A stretch of 64,000 nt of DNA. Origin: Eubacterium sp. CAG:274. GTDB lineage: Bacteria; Bacillota; Clostridia; Lachnospirales; CAG-274. The notes beneath the pieces were generated by a model. It ran no database searches. It had not been told where the DNA came from and saw only the letters and a program-made list of their open reading frames with translations. The position numbers were made by a program, and so were the translations under genes. Shown here piece by piece: positions 33,857-42,818 of the stretch. Each line of letters opens with the position of its first letter. Position 1 is the stretch's first letter. The stretch lies in contig FR888497.1 of NCBI GenBank assembly GCA_000432155.1, positions 58,030-122,029 of the forward strand, given 5' to 3'.

Positions 33857-34987
33857 ATGAAATTTAAAAGATTATTTGCTTTAGCTGTTGCAGGTATTAT
33901 GACAATGTCATTTACAGCATGTGGTAATAATAGCCAGTCTGCTGATAGTGATACTTTTAAAATTGGTGGTATTGGACCTTTAACAGGCGATGCTGCTAAT
34001 TATGGTAATTCTGTAAAGAATGGTTGTCAGGTGGCTGTTGATGAAATAAATGCAGCTGGTGGTGCAAATGGTAAGAAGTTAGAACTTCTTTTTGAAGATG
34101 ATGTAAATGATGCTGAAAAGTCAGTTAATGCTTACAATACTCTTATGGACCAAGGTGTTAGAGCTATTGTTGGTTCTGTAACAAGTAGTCCATGTATTGC
34201 TGTTGCCGCTGAAAGTGAGAAAGATGGTATTCTCCAGATTACTCCAAGTGGTTCAGCAAAGGAGTGTACAGCTGGTTCTAATGCATTTAGAATTTGCTTT
34301 ACTGACCCACTTCAGGGTGAAGTAATGGCTAAGTATATTAAGGACAAGGGTATCAATAAAATTGCTATGATTTATGATGTATCTAATGATTATAGTAAGG
34401 GTATTCATGATGCTTTTGCTGCTAAATTTACTGAATTAGGTGGCCAGTTAGTTGATGATGAGTCTTTCTCAAAGGGTGATATTGACTTTAAGACTCAGCT
34501 TACAAAGGTTAAGACTTCAGGTGCTGAAGCGTTATTCCTTCCAATCTACTATACTGAAGTAGGTTATATTAGCCAGCAGGCAGCTACTTTGGGTTTAAAT
34601 ATCCCATATTATGGCTGTGACGGTTGGGACGGTATCATTAAGCAGTTAAATGGTGATACTAAGAATATTGAAGGTGCAACTTATCTTACACCGTTTGTAG
34701 CTACAGATACATCTGAAAAGGTTCAAGCTTTTGTAAATACTTATAAAGAAAAGTACAACGCAGAACCTGATCAGTTTGCTGCTGATGGTTACGATGCGGT
34801 ATATGCTATTAAGGCGGCTATTGAAAAAGCAGGAGATGATACTTCAAATGAAGCATTAGTATCTGCTATGACCCAGATTTCTGTTAACGGACTTACAGGT
34901 GATATGACATTTGATGAAAATGGTGAACCTAATAAGTCTGCTAAGGTAGTAGTAATCAAAGATGGTCAATATGTTGCACAAAACTAA
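33857..34987 (+). CDS. livK: Branched-chain amino acid ABC transporter substrate-binding lipoprotein
   Basis: 376 residues with a lipoprotein signal peptide (MKFKRLFALAV... FTAC, lipid-bearing Cys near residue 22) and a periplasmic-binding fold of the Leu/Ile/Val type: IGGIGPLTGDAANYGN and EDDVNDAEKSVNAYN. Anchored outside the membrane, it delivers ligand to LivHMGF. It starts 22 bp after ispH-rpsA, with no terminator between. Codon use is that of a strongly expressed gene. The actual ligand is not certain from sequence. Confidence 0.92.
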   Translation: MKFKRLFALAVAGIMTMSFTACGNNSQSADSDTFKIGGIGPLTGDAANYGNSVKNGCQVAVDEINAAGGANGKKLELLFEDDVNDAEKSVNAYNTLMDQGVRAIVGSVTSSPCIAVAAESEKDGILQITPSGSAKECTAGSNAFRICFTDPLQGEVMAKYIKDKGINKIAMIYDVSNDYSKGIHDAFAAKFTELGGQLVDDESFSKGDIDFKTQLTKVKTSGAEALFLPIYYTEVGYISQQAATLGLNIPYYGCDGWDGIIKQLNGDTKNIEGATYLTPFVATDTSEKVQAFVNTYKEKYNAEPDQFAADGYDAVYAIKAAIEKAGDDTSNEALVSAMTQISVNGLTGDMTFDENGEPNKSAKVVVIKDGQYVAQN

Positions 34988-35003
34988 TTATTAGTTAATT
35001 TAT

Positions 35004-35048
35004 GTAAAGCATTGCCACATACAAGTGACAATGCTTTACTTGTTTTTA
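35004..35048 (+). terminator. Intra-operon terminator/attenuator between livK and livH
   Basis: An 11-bp stem GTAAAGCATTG / CAATGCTTTAC with a 14-base loop and TTGTTTTT. Partial termination would make more binding protein than permease. Confidence 0.8.
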
Positions 35049-35078
35049 TAAGAAAATTTAATCACAGGAGGTAAGCAT

Positions 35079-35954
35079 ATGGAATTTATTCAACAGTTTA
35101 TAAACGGGTTGAATTTAGGTAGTATATATGCTCTTATGGCACTTGGTTATACAATGGTATATGGTATAGCAAAAATGCTTAATTTTGCCCATGGTGATAT
35201 TATTATGGTGGGAGCGTATACTATTTCTGTTGGTGCTACAATGTTTGGACTTAGTCCTATAGCATCTGTTCTTTTAAGTATGGTGGTTTGTACTATCTTA
35301 GGTGTAGTGATTGAAAAAATTGCTTATAAGCCTTTAAGATTAGCATCACCTTTGACAGTTCTTATTACAGCGATAGGTGTAAGTTATTTCTTACAGAGTA
35401 CAGCACTTTTAATTTTTGGTTCTGAACAAAGAAGAGTAGCGTCAGTTATTACTGTAAAGGGTTTTAATTTAGGTCCTATTGAATTAACAGGAGAATCAGT
35501 TGTTACTTTAGGAGCAACAACACTTATAATGATTGGTCTTGCTCTTTTTATAAACTTTACAAAAACTGGTAAAGCAATGTTAGCTGTTTCAGAAGATAGA
35601 GGGGCTGCAGAGCTTATGGGTATTAATGTAAATAAGACTATATCAATAACATTTGCTGTAGGCTCAATGCTTGCTGCAGTTGCAGGTGCGTTATTTGTAT
35701 CTTCATATGGATTTGTTGGTCCATACACAGGTGCATTACCAGGTATAAAAGCCTTTGTTGCTGCTGTATTAGGTGGTATAGGAAGTATACCAGGTGCTAT
35801 GCTTGGTGGTATTTTACTTGGTATTATCGAAAGTTTTTCAAAAGCGTATATTTCTACACAGCTTTCAGATGCAATAGTTTTTGGTGTCTTGATAGTAGTG
35901 CTTTTAGTAAAACCGTCAGGTTTACTTGGTAAGCAAAAAACAACAAAGGTATAA
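35079..35954 (+). CDS. livH: Branched-chain amino acid ABC transporter permease LivH
   Basis: Polytopic membrane protein of 291 residues, typical of LivH, opening with FIQQFINGLNLGSIYALMALGYTMVYGI and carrying the EDRGAAELMGINVN coupling loop contacting the ATPases. ATG follows AGGAGG. Second gene of livKHMGF. Confidence 0.93.
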   Translation: MEFIQQFINGLNLGSIYALMALGYTMVYGIAKMLNFAHGDIIMVGAYTISVGATMFGLSPIASVLLSMVVCTILGVVIEKIAYKPLRLASPLTVLITAIGVSYFLQSTALLIFGSEQRRVASVITVKGFNLGPIELTGESVVTLGATTLIMIGLALFINFTKTGKAMLAVSEDRGAAELMGINVNKTISITFAVGSMLAAVAGALFVSSYGFVGPYTGALPGIKAFVAAVLGGIGSIPGAMLGGILLGIIESFSKAYISTQLSDAIVFGVLIVVLLVKPSGLLGKQKTTKV

Positions 35955-35966
35955 GGGTGGTTGACT

Positions 35967-36914
35967 ATGAAAAATAAAAAGAATATAGTTTTAGCATTAA
36001 TTGCTGTAATTATTTATGTTGTTATTTTTTCTTTAGCTCAGTTTGGAGTTTTATCAAGACATACACAGAGTTTATTAGTGCCAATTGGAGTAAATATAAT
36101 CTTAGCTGTTTCACTTAATCTTACAGTTGGTTTCCTTGGAGAACTTACATTGGGTCACGCAGGATTTATGTCTGTAGGTGCGTATGCAGGTTGCCTTTTT
36201 ACAATTTATTGTAATTTACCGGTATGGATAGAGTTTCCTTTAGCTTTAATTATTGGTGGTTTAGTAGCAGCTATATTTGGTGTTATAATAGGTATACCTG
36301 CTTTAAGGTTAAATGGTGATTATTTGGCAATTGTTACACTTGCTTTTGGTGAAATTATTCGTTCAGTATTGAATAATGTTAAATTTACTGGTGGTGCTGG
36401 TGGTTTAAAAGGTATAGACAAAACAAGTAATTTTACTATTGCATATATTTTAGTTATTCTTACATTAATAGTGATAACTAATGTTGTTCGTTCAAGACAT
36501 GGTAGAGCTATTATGGCTATAAGAGATAATATTATTGCAGCCCAGTCTGTAGGTATTAACATTGTGTATTATAAACTTGTTGCCTTTGTAGGCGCTGCGT
36601 TTTTTGCAGGTGTTGCAGGTGTTCTTTATGGACATAATCTTGGTATATTAAAACCATCTACATTTGATTTTAATAAATCAATAGAAATACTTGTAATAGT
36701 TGTACTTGGCGGTATGGGTAACATTACAGGTAGTGTTATTGCAGCAATTATCATTACACTTCTTCCAGAAGTTTTAAGAGATTTAGCAGACTATAGAATG
36801 CTTATATATTCAATAGCACTTATTGTAATGATGTTGTTTAGTTCTAATCCAACTCTTGTTGAGTTTAGACAAAAGATTTTTAAAACAAAATCAAAGAAAG
36901 GAGGAAATAAATAA
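35967..36914 (+). CDS. livM: Branched-chain amino acid ABC transporter permease LivM
   Basis: 315-residue permease with about ten hydrophobic segments. Typical motifs are GFLGELTLGHAGFMSVGAYAG and the coupling loop AIRDNIIAAQSVGIN. The ATG at 35967 follows AGGGTGG; the TTG at 35961 is less likely. Its stop overlaps livG by one base. Confidence 0.93.
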   Translation: MKNKKNIVLALIAVIIYVVIFSLAQFGVLSRHTQSLLVPIGVNIILAVSLNLTVGFLGELTLGHAGFMSVGAYAGCLFTIYCNLPVWIEFPLALIIGGLVAAIFGVIIGIPALRLNGDYLAIVTLAFGEIIRSVLNNVKFTGGAGGLKGIDKTSNFTIAYILVILTLIVITNVVRSRHGRAIMAIRDNIIAAQSVGINIVYYKLVAFVGAAFFAGVAGVLYGHNLGILKPSTFDFNKSIEILVIVVLGGMGNITGSVIAAIIITLLPEVLRDLADYRMLIYSIALIVMMLFSSNPTLVEFRQKIFKTKSKKGGNK

Positions 36915-37672
36915 TGGCTTTATTAGAAGTTAAAAATTTAGGTATTTCATTTGGTGGTCTTAGAGCTGTTGATAATTTTAGTCTTAAAATTGAAAAAGGT
37001 CAGCTTTATGGACTTATTGGACCAAACGGTGCAGGTAAAACCACTATTTTCAACCTCCTTACAGGAGTTTATAAACCAACAGATGGCTCTTTTATGTTTG
37101 ATGGTGAGGAACTTGCTGGTAAATCTGCTATTGATATAAATAAAAAAGGTATAGCAAGAACTTTCCAGAATATTAGACTTTTTGGGAATATGTCAGTTTT
37201 AGATAATGTAAAGGTTGGCTTACATAATAGTGAATCAACAAATTTATTTGATAGTATTTTTAGAACTCCTAAATATCGCAAAGAAGAAAAAAATATTACT
37301 GAAAAAGCTCTTGAATTGCTTGATGTATTTGGATTAAAAGAAGAAGCAAATTTTAAAGCTTCAAATTTACCATACGGTAAACAGAGAAAGCTTGAAATTG
37401 CCAGAGCACTAGGTACAAATCCAAAACTTTTATTATTAGACGAACCGGCTGCCGGTATGAATCCAGCGGAAACTGCTGAACTTATGGAAACTATAGCATT
37501 AGTAAGAAATAAGTTTGGTATTTCAATTCTTTTAATTGAACATGATATGTCCCTTGTAATGGGTATATGTGAAAGACTTGTAGTTTTGGAATATGGTCGA
37601 GTAATTGCTGATGGTTTACCTGATGAAGTTGTTCATAACCCTAGAGTTGTTTCAGCATATTTAGGTGAATAG
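36914..37672 (+). CDS. livG: Branched-chain amino acid ABC transporter ATP-binding protein LivG
   Basis: 252-residue ATPase. Walker A GPNGAGKTT, Q-loop region ARTFQNIRLFG, signature LPYGKQRKLEIARAL (variant of LSGGQ), Walker B LLLDEPAAGMNP and H-loop LIEHDMSLV. The AAGMNPAET stretch is typical of LivG. Coupled to livM and livF. Confidence 0.95.
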   Translation: MALLEVKNLGISFGGLRAVDNFSLKIEKGQLYGLIGPNGAGKTTIFNLLTGVYKPTDGSFMFDGEELAGKSAIDINKKGIARTFQNIRLFGNMSVLDNVKVGLHNSESTNLFDSIFRTPKYRKEEKNITEKALELLDVFGLKEEANFKASNLPYGKQRKLEIARALGTNPKLLLLDEPAAGMNPAETAELMETIALVRNKFGISILLIEHDMSLVMGICERLVVLEYGRVIADGLPDEVVHNPRVVSAYLGE

Positions 37673-37685
37673 GGAGGATTGCATT

Positions 37686-38393
37686 ATGATGTTAAAAGTA
37701 GAAAATTTGAATGTATATTATGGCTCTATTCATGCTATAAAAGATTTATCATTTGAAGTTAATGAAGGAGAGATAGTTTCCCTTATAGGTGCTAATGGTG
37801 CTGGTAAAACTACAACACTTCATAGTATACAAGGACTTTTAAAAGCTGCTAGTGGTAATGTTACATTTATGGATAAAAACATAAATGGACTTAGTGCTGA
37901 TAAAGTTGTAAGACTTGGTTTAGGGCAGGTGCCTGAAGGTAGACGAGTTTTTCAGGAGTTAACTGTTGAAGAAAATCTTAGACTTGGAGCATTTAGCGTT
38001 AAAGATAAGCAATTTATTACAGATGAATATGCAAGAGTTATGGAGTTATTTCCTAGATTAAAGGAAAGAAGAAAGCAGCAGGCTGGAACACTTTCAGGTG
38101 GTGAACAGCAGATGCTTGCTATGGGTAGAGCATTAATGGGAAAGCCTAAGATGCTTTTGATGGATGAACCATCAATGGGTTTAGCTCCTATATTGGTAAA
38201 AGATATTTTTTCTATTATTAAGGAATGTAATAAAGATGGTGTTACTATTCTTTTAGTAGAACAGAATGCAAATATGGCACTTTCTATATCAGATAGAGCA
38301 TATGTTCTTGAAACTGGTTCCATTGTTATGAGTGGAGATGCAAAAGAATTAATGGGTAATGATGATATTAGAAAAGCATATTTAGGTGGCTGA
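37686..38393 (+). CDS. livF: Branched-chain amino acid ABC transporter ATP-binding protein LivF
   Basis: 235-residue ATPase with GANGAGKTT, LGQVPEGRRVFQ, signature LSGGEQQMLAMGRAL, Walker B LLMDEPSMGLAP and LVEQNANMAL. The ATG at 37686 follows AGGGAGG, which overlaps the livG stop; an upstream in-frame GTG at 37665 lies within livG. Last gene of the operon. Confidence 0.95.
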   Translation: MMLKVENLNVYYGSIHAIKDLSFEVNEGEIVSLIGANGAGKTTTLHSIQGLLKAASGNVTFMDKNINGLSADKVVRLGLGQVPEGRRVFQELTVEENLRLGAFSVKDKQFITDEYARVMELFPRLKERRKQQAGTLSGGEQQMLAMGRALMGKPKMLLMDEPSMGLAPILVKDIFSIIKECNKDGVTILLVEQNANMALSISDRAYVLETGSIVMSGDAKELMGNDDIRKAYLGG

Positions 38394-38397
38394 TAAT

Positions 38398-38441
38398 AAA
38401 AATAAGTGCACTGGAGAAATCCATTTGCACTTATTTTTTTA
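38398..38441. terminator. Terminator between livF and maf (convergent)
   Basis: AAATAAGTGCA / TGCACTTATTT stem with T-rich/A-rich flanks on both sides, usable from both directions. Confidence 0.8.
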
Positions 38442-39035
38442 TTATTTACTCATATTTTCAATGTTAATTTTTAAAGCTCTATATACTTTTGATATAGGCA
38501 AACCGACAATTGTATAATAGTCGCCATCTATCTTATCAATTAATAATGCACCTATTCCTTGTATACCGTAACTACCGGCTTTATCCATAGGCTCTTTTGT
38601 AGCTACATATTCTTCTATTTCTTTATCTGTTAATTCTCTGAAATATACATTTGCACAATCTGCGAATGTATCAATTCTAAATTTTCCATTAATAAAGTAG
38701 GTCATTGTTACACCAGTATATACTTGATGTATATGACCAGAAAGCCTTTTTAATGTATTGTAGGCATCATCTTCATCTTTTGGTTTGCCTAATATTTCAT
38801 CTTCATAAACAACAATAGTATCAGCAGAAATAACTACTGTGTCTTTTTCTGGAAGAACCTCAGAAAAAACAGCCTCGCATTTTCTAGCTGCCAGTTCCAT
38901 TACCACTTGTTCAGGTGTTAAATTATCGGCAAAATCTTCCTTTACTTTACTTGTCTTAACTGTGAAGTCTATACCGACTTGTTTTAAAATATCAGAGCGT
39001 CTAGGTGAGCCTGATGCTAAAATTATATCTACCAT
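38442..39035 (-). CDS. maf: Maf-family nucleoside triphosphate pyrophosphatase
   Basis: 197 residues. Maf proteins hydrolyse non-canonical or modified nucleotides (dTTP/UTP type in the YhdE group). Motifs: LASGSPRRSDIL at the N terminus, SADTIVVYEDEILGKP, and KAGSYGIQGIGA with the base-contacting region. Translated on the minus strand, 3 bp after the DUF4321-like gene. Confidence 0.92.
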   Translation of the reverse strand: MVDIILASGSPRRSDILKQVGIDFTVKTSKVKEDFADNLTPEQVVMELAARKCEAVFSEVLPEKDTVVISADTIVVYEDEILGKPKDEDDAYNTLKRLSGHIHQVYTGVTMTYFINGKFRIDTFADCANVYFRELTDKEIEEYVATKEPMDKAGSYGIQGIGALLIDKIDGDYYTIVGLPISKVYRALKINIENMSK

Positions 39036-39038
39036 AAA

Positions 39039-39293
39039 TTATCTCCTTATAAACTTAAATATTATTGATGCAATAACCATTCCTATTATACCAGCTATTG
39101 TAAAACTGATATGTAGGGCAAACTGAAGATAAATAAATCCTAAATCTAAAACAAAAGGTTGTGTTAATCCTATTGTTTTACCGTAATTTAACCATTCTAA
39201 CCAAGGAACAATAACAGCAATAGAACCTAAATAACTTCCAATTATTAATCCAGATATTAGCATTAATAAAAAAATAACATTATCTTTTTTCAT
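39039..39293 (-). CDS. Small membrane protein (DUF4321-like)
   Basis: 84 residues with two hydrophobic helices (VIFLLMLISGLIIGSYLG and ISFTIAGIIGMVIASIIF) and a central WLEWLNYGKTIGL... LDLGFIYLQF stretch. From memory this resembles DUF4321, a Firmicutes family often encoded next to maf, which is the case here. Function unknown. Good AGGAGA ribosome site. Confidence 0.75.
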   Translation of the reverse strand: MKKDNVIFLLMLISGLIIGSYLGSIAVIVPWLEWLNYGKTIGLTQPFVLDLGFIYLQFALHISFTIAGIIGMVIASIIFKFIRR

Positions 39294-39367
39294 TATTTTC
39301 TCCTTTTTATATCACTAATATATATATTATAGCAATTAAATATTTTTTTCAAGTCAAAGTTGCAGTA

Positions 39368-40099
39368 TTAACTCATTCCACCATCAATAGATAATATTTG
39401 CCCGTTTATATAATTACTGTCATCAGATGCTAAATATAGTGCTAATTTGGCAACCTCTTCAGTTGTTCCAAAGCGACCAGCTGGAATTTCGTTTTCTAAG
39501 TCTTCTCTTTCTTCTTGAGTTAGAAAACTATTCATTTCAGTATCAATTGCTCCACAAGAGATAGCATTAACTTTTATGCCTGAAATAGCTAATTCTTTTC
39601 CTAAAGCTTTTGTAAATGAGTTTATAGCACCTTTGGTTGCAGAGTAAACTGCTTCACAAGAAGCTCCAAGTTGTCCCCACATTGATGAAATATTAATTAT
39701 TGTGCCATTGTGGTTTGAAATCATATATTGTAGTGCAGAGTGAGTACAGTTTAATACAGTATTAAAATTGTTATTTATTATATTTTGCCATTGATGAGGT
39801 TCCATAGTATTAAAAAGACCTATGTATGATATACCAGCATTGTTTACTAAAACATCTATTCTTCCATATTTTTCTACTATGCTGTCAATAGCTTTTTTTG
39901 CATTATCATAATTTGATACATCACATTGTATCGTCATTACATCAGTATATTTTTCTAATTCTCTAGCAGTTTCCATCATTTTTTCTACAGAATTTTTACA
40001 GTTTAAAACAACAATATAACCTTTTTTTGCAAATTCGGTAGCAATACCTTTACCTATACCTTTAGATGAGCCAGTAACAAAGACTACTTTACGCTTCAT
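39368..40099 (-). CDS. SDR-family oxidoreductase, possibly EF-P 5-aminopentanone reductase (YmfI-like)
   Basis: 243-residue short-chain dehydrogenase with the NAD(P) loop TGSSKGIGKG, NNAGIS, active-site Ser (ISSMWGQ) and YxxxK (YSATKGA), and GRFGTTEEVA. The IGASCE-like context (QLGASCEAVYSATKG) resembles YmfI, which reduces 5-aminopentanone on elongation factor P; FabG (3-oxoacyl-ACP reductase) is the alternative. There are no fatty-acid genes nearby, which mildly favours the YmfI reading. Divergent from the MATE gene. Confidence 0.8.
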   Translation of the reverse strand: MKRKVVFVTGSSKGIGKGIATEFAKKGYIVVLNCKNSVEKMMETARELEKYTDVMTIQCDVSNYDNAKKAIDSIVEKYGRIDVLVNNAGISYIGLFNTMEPHQWQNIINNNFNTVLNCTHSALQYMISNHNGTIINISSMWGQLGASCEAVYSATKGAINSFTKALGKELAISGIKVNAISCGAIDTEMNSFLTQEEREDLENEIPAGRFGTTEEVAKLALYLASDDSNYINGQILSIDGGMS

Positions 40100-40115
40100 A
40101 ACATCACCAATCCCT

Positions 40116-40144
40116 TGATTTTTTATCTTATTAATGTTATCATA
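40116..40144 (+). promoter_or_regulatory. Candidate promoter for the MATE transporter
   Basis: TTGATT (40116-40121), 17-bp spacer, TATCAT (40139-40144). Confidence 0.45.
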
Positions 40145-40188
40145 GCCTATTATAAAACAATATTCAAGAGGGAAGGAGAAAAAATATA

Positions 40189-41526
40189 ATGTTTAGTTTG
40201 TTTAAAGACCGTATATTTTTAAAAAATTTGGGTTGGTTAGCTATTCCAATAATAATTAATGAAATGTTAAATTCTCTTATCAATATGATGGATACTTTTA
40301 TGACAGGCAAATTGGGGGCAGCAAGTGTAACAGCAATTGGATTAGGAAATCAGGTGTTCTTTCTTTTTTCATTAATAACATTTGGAATATGTAGTGGAGC
40401 TTCAATTTTTATGGGGCAGTATTGGGGAAATAATGATATAAAGAGTGTTCATAAGGTTATGGGGATAGCCTATCTTATGGTGATAATTGACTCAGCAATA
40501 TTTTTTATTGGAGCAGTATTTTTGCCGGAAGTTATAATGGAAATTTATTCAAAAGACCCCGAAGTAATAAAATTAGGTGCAGGTTACTTAAGAGTTGTAG
40601 GTTTTAGCTATATATTGACAGGATTGATAGTTGTTAATAATGCTGCATTAAAGGCAACAAGATGTGCAATGCAACCTATGATTACTACTTTTATTTCTTT
40701 AATAGTAAATATAATATGTAATAGCATTTTTATTTTTGTAATGAAAATGGGGGTAGTTGGCGCTGCATTTGGTACACTTTGTGCCAGAACTATTGAATTG
40801 ATTACACAAATCGTAATTATAAAAGTAAGAAACAATGCTGTATTAGCAAATGTTGGAGATTATTTTAAATTAGATAAAGCATTTTTAAAGAATTATTTTA
40901 TAATTACAACACCGGTTTTATTAAATGAATTTATGTGGGCTTTAGGCACAACTGTATATAATATTGCCTATAAATATGCTGGAACTATTTCTCAAGCTGC
41001 TGTGCAGGTAGCAAATGTAGTACAAAATCTTTTTGTAGTGTTTGGTATGGGTGTTGGAGCATCTTGTGGTATACTTATCAGTAATGCTCTTGGTGCTAGA
41101 GATAAAGATAAGGCAATAGATTATGCGAAGAAATGTACATATTTGGCTATATTGTGTTCTATATTTTTAGGAGCTATATTATTTACAATTTCTCCATTTG
41201 TTGTAAACTTATTTGATATAGAAAATGAGGGAAAACACTATGCTGAACTTATGTTGTGGGTAGTTTCTGTTGGTATGCTATTTAAAACAATAAATTATAT
41301 TAATATTGTTGGTATATTAAGAAATGGTGGAGATACTGTTTTCTGTTTTATATGCGATACAGCTAGTGTTTGGTTTGTAGGTGTACCAATGGCATTTTTA
41401 GGGGCAAAATATTTAGGACTTCCAATTTATATTGTTTATGCTATGGTGTATTCAGAGGAAGTTTTTAAGACTATTGTAAGCCAAACAAGAGTAATTAGAA
41501 AAACTTGGTTAAAAACAGTTATATAG
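40189..41526 (+). CDS. MATE-family efflux transporter
   Basis: 445-residue polytopic membrane protein, about 12 helices, with IPIIINEMLNSLINMMDTFMTGKLG at the N terminus and two similar halves (second half repeats at FIITTPVLLNEFMWALG). Exports drugs or metabolites using Na+ or H+. The substrate is unknown. ATG follows AGGGAAGGAG. The S41 protease gene follows. Confidence 0.92.
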   Translation: MFSLFKDRIFLKNLGWLAIPIIINEMLNSLINMMDTFMTGKLGAASVTAIGLGNQVFFLFSLITFGICSGASIFMGQYWGNNDIKSVHKVMGIAYLMVIIDSAIFFIGAVFLPEVIMEIYSKDPEVIKLGAGYLRVVGFSYILTGLIVVNNAALKATRCAMQPMITTFISLIVNIICNSIFIFVMKMGVVGAAFGTLCARTIELITQIVIIKVRNNAVLANVGDYFKLDKAFLKNYFIITTPVLLNEFMWALGTTVYNIAYKYAGTISQAAVQVANVVQNLFVVFGMGVGASCGILISNALGARDKDKAIDYAKKCTYLAILCSIFLGAILFTISPFVVNLFDIENEGKHYAELMLWVVSVGMLFKTINYINIVGILRNGGDTVFCFICDTASVWFVGVPMAFLGAKYLGLPIYIVYAMVYSEEVFKTIVSQTRVIRKTWLKTVI

Positions 41527-41567
41527 AAAAAGTTTTAAGTCATATATTAATAATACGAGGTGATATG

Positions 41568-42761
41568 ATGAAAAATAAGGACTTTTTTAAGGGACTTATA
41601 TATGGAGTAATATTTACATTGATAGTCTCACTTGTATTAAATACGGGATGTATACTATTCAGAAAGTTTGTAACTAAAGAAATTAATTATGAAACAAAAG
41701 CCAAAAGTATTTATAAATTAATGAAAAATCAATATGTTGGAGATATTGATAAGGATAAAATGTTTGAGGGTATATATATGGGTATGTTGTATGATACAAC
41801 AGATAAATATTCTCGCTACATATCTAAAAAAGAATTTGAATCTTATAAAATTTCTACAACAGGAAATTATGTTGGAATAGGGGCTATATGTAGTGTTCAT
41901 GAAGACAATACTATGTATATAAAAGCTGTGTACAAAGGTTCAGGAGCAGACGAAGCTGGATTAAAACAAGGAGATGAAATATTAAAAATAGATAATACAT
42001 CTGTAGGATATGAAAATTATTCAGAGGCAATTGAATTAATAAGAGGCAAAGAAAATACACAAGTTAATTTAACTATTTATTCGCCTACAACAAAAGAAAC
42101 AAAAGATGTTAAAGTTACTAGAAAAAGTATTTCCGTTCCTACAGTAGCTCATACTGTACTGAAAGATAATATTGGATATATAAAGATAAGTGGCTTTGAA
42201 GAGGTTACATATGAACAGTATGCCAATGCCTATAATGATTTAAAAAAGAAGGGAGTTAAATCATTAATAATTGATTTAAGAGATAATCCTGGGGGATTAG
42301 TAGATTCTGTAGCAAAGGTTGCGGATGATATTATACCTAAGGGTATTATTACATATACAGAAGATAAAAAGGGAAAAAAGGAATATATATATTCTAAGGA
42401 TGGCGAATTAGATATGCCTTTGGTCGTACTTGTTAATGGTGGAAGTGCATCTGCATCCGAACTTTTATCTGGAGCTATACAAGACACAGGCAAAGGAACA
42501 ATAGTAGGGGAAAATACATATGGTAAGGGCGTAGTACAAACAACATATTCTATGAATGACGGTAGTGCGGTCAAAATTACGACAGCTAAATACTATACAC
42601 CTAAAGGCGTATGTATAGATGGTATTGGGATAAAACCTGATGTTGTTGTAAAATCCGATAAGGATTATGAACCTGTAATAATAACAAGTGAAAAAATAAG
42701 TTGTGATGAAAAAAATGATAAGCAACTAGCAAAGGGTATTGAAATATTAAAAAGTAAATAA
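41568..42761 (+). CDS. Carboxyl-terminal processing peptidase (S41, Ctp)
   Basis: About 397 residues: an N-terminal membrane anchor (FTLIVSLVLNTGCIL), a PDZ domain (YVGIGAICSV... ADEAGLKQGDEILKID) and the S41 catalytic domain with the Ser nucleophile in GGSASASELL and the Lys in TYGKGVVQT. Extracytoplasmic; Bacillus relatives (CtpA/CtpB) cleave signalling proteins, CtpB acting in sporulation. ATG 41568 chosen for its spacing to GAGG; 41565 is the alternative. Confidence 0.92.
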   Translation: MKNKDFFKGLIYGVIFTLIVSLVLNTGCILFRKFVTKEINYETKAKSIYKLMKNQYVGDIDKDKMFEGIYMGMLYDTTDKYSRYISKKEFESYKISTTGNYVGIGAICSVHEDNTMYIKAVYKGSGADEAGLKQGDEILKIDNTSVGYENYSEAIELIRGKENTQVNLTIYSPTTKETKDVKVTRKSISVPTVAHTVLKDNIGYIKISGFEEVTYEQYANAYNDLKKKGVKSLIIDLRDNPGGLVDSVAKVADDIIPKGIITYTEDKKGKKEYIYSKDGELDMPLVVLVNGGSASASELLSGAIQDTGKGTIVGENTYGKGVVQTTYSMNDGSAVKITTAKYYTPKGVCIDGIGIKPDVVVKSDKDYEPVIITSEKISCDEKNDKQLAKGIEILKSK

Positions 42762-42777
42762 TAGATAAATGTATTAA

Positions 42778-42815
42778 ACCTCCAAAATCTTATATAATAT
42801 GATTATGGGGGTTTT
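42778..42815 (+). terminator. Likely terminator after the S41 protease gene
   Basis: AACCTCC pairs with GGGGGTT, followed by T5. The loop contains TATAAT and could hold a -10 for the following gene, so its role is not certain. Confidence 0.45.
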
Positions 42816-42818
42816 TAT

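Noticed and set aside
42775..42818. A possible purine riboswitch before the NCS2 permease
   Set aside because: The leader is about 55 bp, mostly a hairpin, too short for the three-stem purine aptamer and without its conserved loops.
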